Shown one piece after another: positions 5,884 through 7,547 of a DNA stretch of 7,547 bases (positions are counted from its first letter, which is position 1; every line of letters starts with the position of its first letter). The DNA lies in NCBI GenBank assembly GCA_943324925.2, contig CALPNL020000094.1, forward strand, positions 1-7,547, written 5' to 3'. A program made the position numbers and the translations under genes. The notes under the pieces are model-generated. The model did not search any database. It was not told the origin of the DNA and was given only the letters and a program-made list of their open reading frames with translations. This DNA comes from Chitinophaga pinensis. GTDB taxonomy: Bacteria > Bacteroidota > Bacteroidia > Flavobacteriales > Flavobacteriaceae.

Positions 5884-7281
5884 TTATTTCAAGGTTCCAA
5901 CCATTTCTTCAGGTTTTACCCAAGCGTCAAAATCTTCAGCAGTTACATAACCTAAACGTACTGATTCTTCCTTTAAAGTAGTTCCGTTTTTATGAGCTGT
6001 TTGTGCAATTTCAGCAGCTTTGTAGTAACCAATTTTAGTATTTAATGCGGTAACTAACATTAATGAATTGTTTACCAATTCTTCAATTCTTTTATAATTT
6101 GGTTCAATTCCTTGAGCGCAATGTTCGTCAAATGAAAGACAAGCATCACCCAATAAACGCGCTGATTGTAAAAAATTAGCCGCCATTAAAGGTTTGAAAA
6201 CATTCAATTCATAATGTCCTTGCATTCCACCAACAGTAATTGCCACGTCGTTCCCCATTACTTGAGCGCAAACCATTGTTAAGGCTTCACATTGCGTTGG
6301 ATTTACTTTTCCTGGCATAATTGAAGATCCTGGTTCGTTTTCTGGAATTAATATTTCTCCAATTCCTGATCGAGGACCTGAGGCTAACATACGGATATCA
6401 TTTGCAATTTTATTCAATGATACAGCTACTTGTTTCAAAGCGCCGTGAGTTTCTACAATTGCATCATGAGCGGCTAGCGCCTCAAATTTGTTTTCAGCTG
6501 TCACAAATGGATGTCCTGTAAATTGAGCAATATATTGCGCTACTTTTACGTCGTATCCAGCCGGAGTATTCAATCCAGTTCCAACTGCAGTTCCTCCTAA
6601 AGCAACTTCAGACAAATGCGCCAAAGTATTTTTTATAGCTTTTATTCCAAAATTCAACTGCGCCACATAACCTGAAATTTCTTGACCTAAAGTCAGTGGA
6701 GTAGCGTCCATAAGGTGTGTACGACCAATTTTAACTACATTATTAAATTCCACCGCTTTTTCTTGAAGAGTATCTCTTAATTTTTCAATTCCTGGGATGG
6801 TTATTTCTACTACTGATTTGTATGCAGCAATGTGCATTCCGGTAGGGTAGGTGTCATTAGAAGATTGTGATTTATTGACATCGTCGTTGGCTTTAATAAA
6901 TTGCTCTCCTTCGCCAATTTTAAATCCTTTTAAAACTTGAGCACGATTAGCAATAACCTCATTCACGTTCATGTTACTTTGTGTTCCTGAACCTGTTTGC
7001 CAAATTACCAATGGAAATTCATCAGCTAGTTTACCCGCTAATATTTCATCGCAAACGGCTGCTATCGCATCTCTTTTATCAGTTGGAAGTACACCTAAAT
7101 CGCAATTTGCGTAAGCAGCTGCTTTTTTCAAATAAGCAAATCCTTCAATCACTTCAACTGGCATTGACGCTGAAGGGCCTATTTTAAAATTATTTCTTGA
7201 ACGTTCTGTTTGAGCTCCCCAATACTTATCTGCAGGAACTTGCACTTCACCCATGGTGTCTTTTTCGATTCTGAATTCCAT
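5884..7281 (-). CDS. fumC: Class II fumarate hydratase
   Basis: This iron-independent fumarase interconverts fumarate and L-malate in the TCA cycle as a cytoplasmic homotetramer. At 465 residues it is of normal length. It shows the start-proximal FRIEKDTMGEVQVPADKYWGAQTERS typical of class II enzymes, TGSGTQSNMNVNEVI (96-110), SSND (140-143), the TH pair with the catalytic-base His189, ALGGTAVGTG (227-236), and the fumarase/aspartase signature GSSIMPGKVNP (318-328) with the catalytic loop Ser319. The substrate-loop residues and C-terminal domain are intact. GSSIMPGKVNPTQ with T188/H189 and the overall similarity favour fumarase over aspartase, although aspartate ammonia-lyase is the nearest alternative. 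It is transcribed alone toward kdsB from a divergent spacer and ends at its own hairpin terminator. No oxygen-labile class I fumarase is in the window. Confidence 0.97.
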   Translation of the reverse strand: MEFRIEKDTMGEVQVPADKYWGAQTERSRNNFKIGPSASMPVEVIEGFAYLKKAAAYANCDLGVLPTDKRDAIAAVCDEILAGKLADEFPLVIWQTGSGTQSNMNVNEVIANRAQVLKGFKIGEGEQFIKANDDVNKSQSSNDTYPTGMHIAAYKSVVEITIPGIEKLRDTLQEKAVEFNNVVKIGRTHLMDATPLTLGQEISGYVAQLNFGIKAIKNTLAHLSEVALGGTAVGTGLNTPAGYDVKVAQYIAQFTGHPFVTAENKFEALAAHDAIVETHGALKQVAVSLNKIANDIRMLASGPRSGIGEILIPENEPGSSIMPGKVNPTQCEALTMVCAQVMGNDVAITVGGMQGHYELNVFKPLMAANFLQSARLLGDACLSFDEHCAQGIEPNYKRIEELVNNSLMLVTALNTKIGYYKAAEIAQTAHKNGTTLKEESVRLGYVTAEDFDAWVKPEEMVGTLK

Positions 7282-7332
7282 TTTATTGTGTGTTTGTTTT
7301 ATTAAGAGTTTTTAATTTTTATAGAAAGGCTT

Positions 7333-7344
7333 CTATTTAAATAG
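7333..7344. promoter_or_regulatory. Palindrome at the predicted fumC transcription start
   Basis: CTATTTAAATAG is a perfect 12-bp palindrome. It overlaps a second small inverted repeat, ATAGAA (7321-7326) and TTCTAT (7331-7336). It lies 5 bp downstream of the fumC -7 box, where a repressor site would act. Operator function is speculative; AT-rich palindromes are common by chance. Confidence 0.3.
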
Positions 7345-7349
7345 TGATG

Positions 7350-7357
7350 CAAAATTA
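7350..7357 (-). promoter_or_regulatory. fumC: Probable fumC promoter (-7 box)
   Basis: The minus strand reads TAATTTTG, an exact TAnnTTTG match identical to the box before lpdA. It predicts a start near 7343 and a leader of about 60 nt. No exact TTG is found at the usual -33 spacing. Confidence 0.5.
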
Positions 7358-7398
7358 CGTATAAAAAACTATTTTTTAAAAAATTGATTGAGGATTTA

Positions 7399-7429
7399 TT
7401 GCTAGGAAAAAATATTAAACTTACATTTG
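7399..7429 (+). promoter_or_regulatory. Promoter of the right-edge membrane protein gene
   Basis: TTG (7399-7401), a 20-nt spacer and TACATTTG (7422-7429) match both Bacteroidota promoter elements with the standard spacing, the best pair in the window. The predicted start near 7436 leaves about 22 nt of leader before the ATG at 7458. Confidence 0.65.
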
Positions 7430-7457
7430 TAATCATTTTCAATAATTCCGAATAATC

Positions 7458-7547
7458 ATGTTTGACTTTTCACAGTATTTAGGTTTTTTACTTTTCTTAA
7501 CTATCCTTACCATGGGATTTTGGTTGATGTTTTTCTTAATTGGTTTC
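7458..7547 (+). CDS. Partial membrane protein, 5' end only
   Basis: Thirty codons are open from ATG to the window edge. The peptide begins MFDFSQYLGFLLFLTILTMG and continues almost wholly hydrophobic to its last visible residue, Phe30. This predicts at least one transmembrane helix or a signal anchor starting near residue 8. A well-formed promoter just upstream supports a real gene. The first ATG after that promoter is taken as the start. Too little is visible to name a family; it is divergent from fumC and shares its spacer. Confidence 0.65.
   Translation, partial: MFDFSQYLGFLLFLTILTMGFWLMFFLIGF

Noticed and set aside
5757..5981. 74-codon plus-strand open frame after kdsB
   Set aside because: It runs through the intergenic repeat, the fumC terminator and the end of fumC. 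The peptide has no family features, and its start lies in the repeat element.
6321..6521. 66-codon plus-strand open frame
   Set aside because: It is antisense to the highly conserved fumC core including the GSSIMPGKVNP signature; it is a by-product of fumC codon constraints.
6981..7187. 68-codon plus-strand open frame
   Set aside because: It is antisense to the N-terminal part of fumC, with no promoter and no recognisable domain.

Overview
This window is an ordinary housekeeping stretch of an AT-rich Bacteroidota chromosome, most likely Flavobacterium or a close relative. Four observations point there. The DNA is visibly low in GC in both genes and spacers. Clear Shine-Dalgarno sequences are absent upstream of the starts. 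TAnnTTTG boxes, the -7 element read by the Bacteroidota primary sigma factor, sit upstream of nearly every transcription unit. A DUF3822-type gene is joined to rsmD, an arrangement I associate with this phylum. Placement to genus is inference.

Left part (1-1992): a lone plus-strand lpdA, the E3 subunit of 2-oxoacid dehydrogenase complexes, ends at a strong hairpin flanked by A and T runs. This hairpin also serves the convergent minus-strand gene for a four-helix DoxX-like membrane protein. Middle (1993-3518): a minus-strand pair, the DUF3822-family gene followed by rsmD, overlaps by 4 nt (GTGA), and rsmD therefore starts with GTG. doxX lies 75 bp downstream on the same strand and has its own possible promoter. 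A 165-bp divergent spacer separates this group from the plus-strand genes.

Right part (3519-7547): a plus-strand SF1 (RecD/Pif1-like) helicase gene is followed after 46 bp by kdsB, which activates Kdo for lipopolysaccharide. kdsB converges on minus-strand fumC, a TCA-cycle fumarase. The 174-bp spacer between kdsB and fumC is the least ordinary DNA here. It holds a short imperfect direct repeat, two inverted repeats and the fumC terminator, and looks like a copy of a dispersed intergenic element. After fumC a divergent spacer leads to the first 30 codons of a plus-strand membrane protein cut off by the window edge.

lpdA and fumC both serve central carbon metabolism, but they are not in one operon. 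rsmD (ribosome modification) and kdsB (outer membrane) are standard single-copy housekeeping genes. I see no RNA gene, insertion sequence, CRISPR array, phage gene, toxin-antitoxin pair or defence system, and no candidate for a new multi-gene system. No gene-free stretch exceeds 180 bases.
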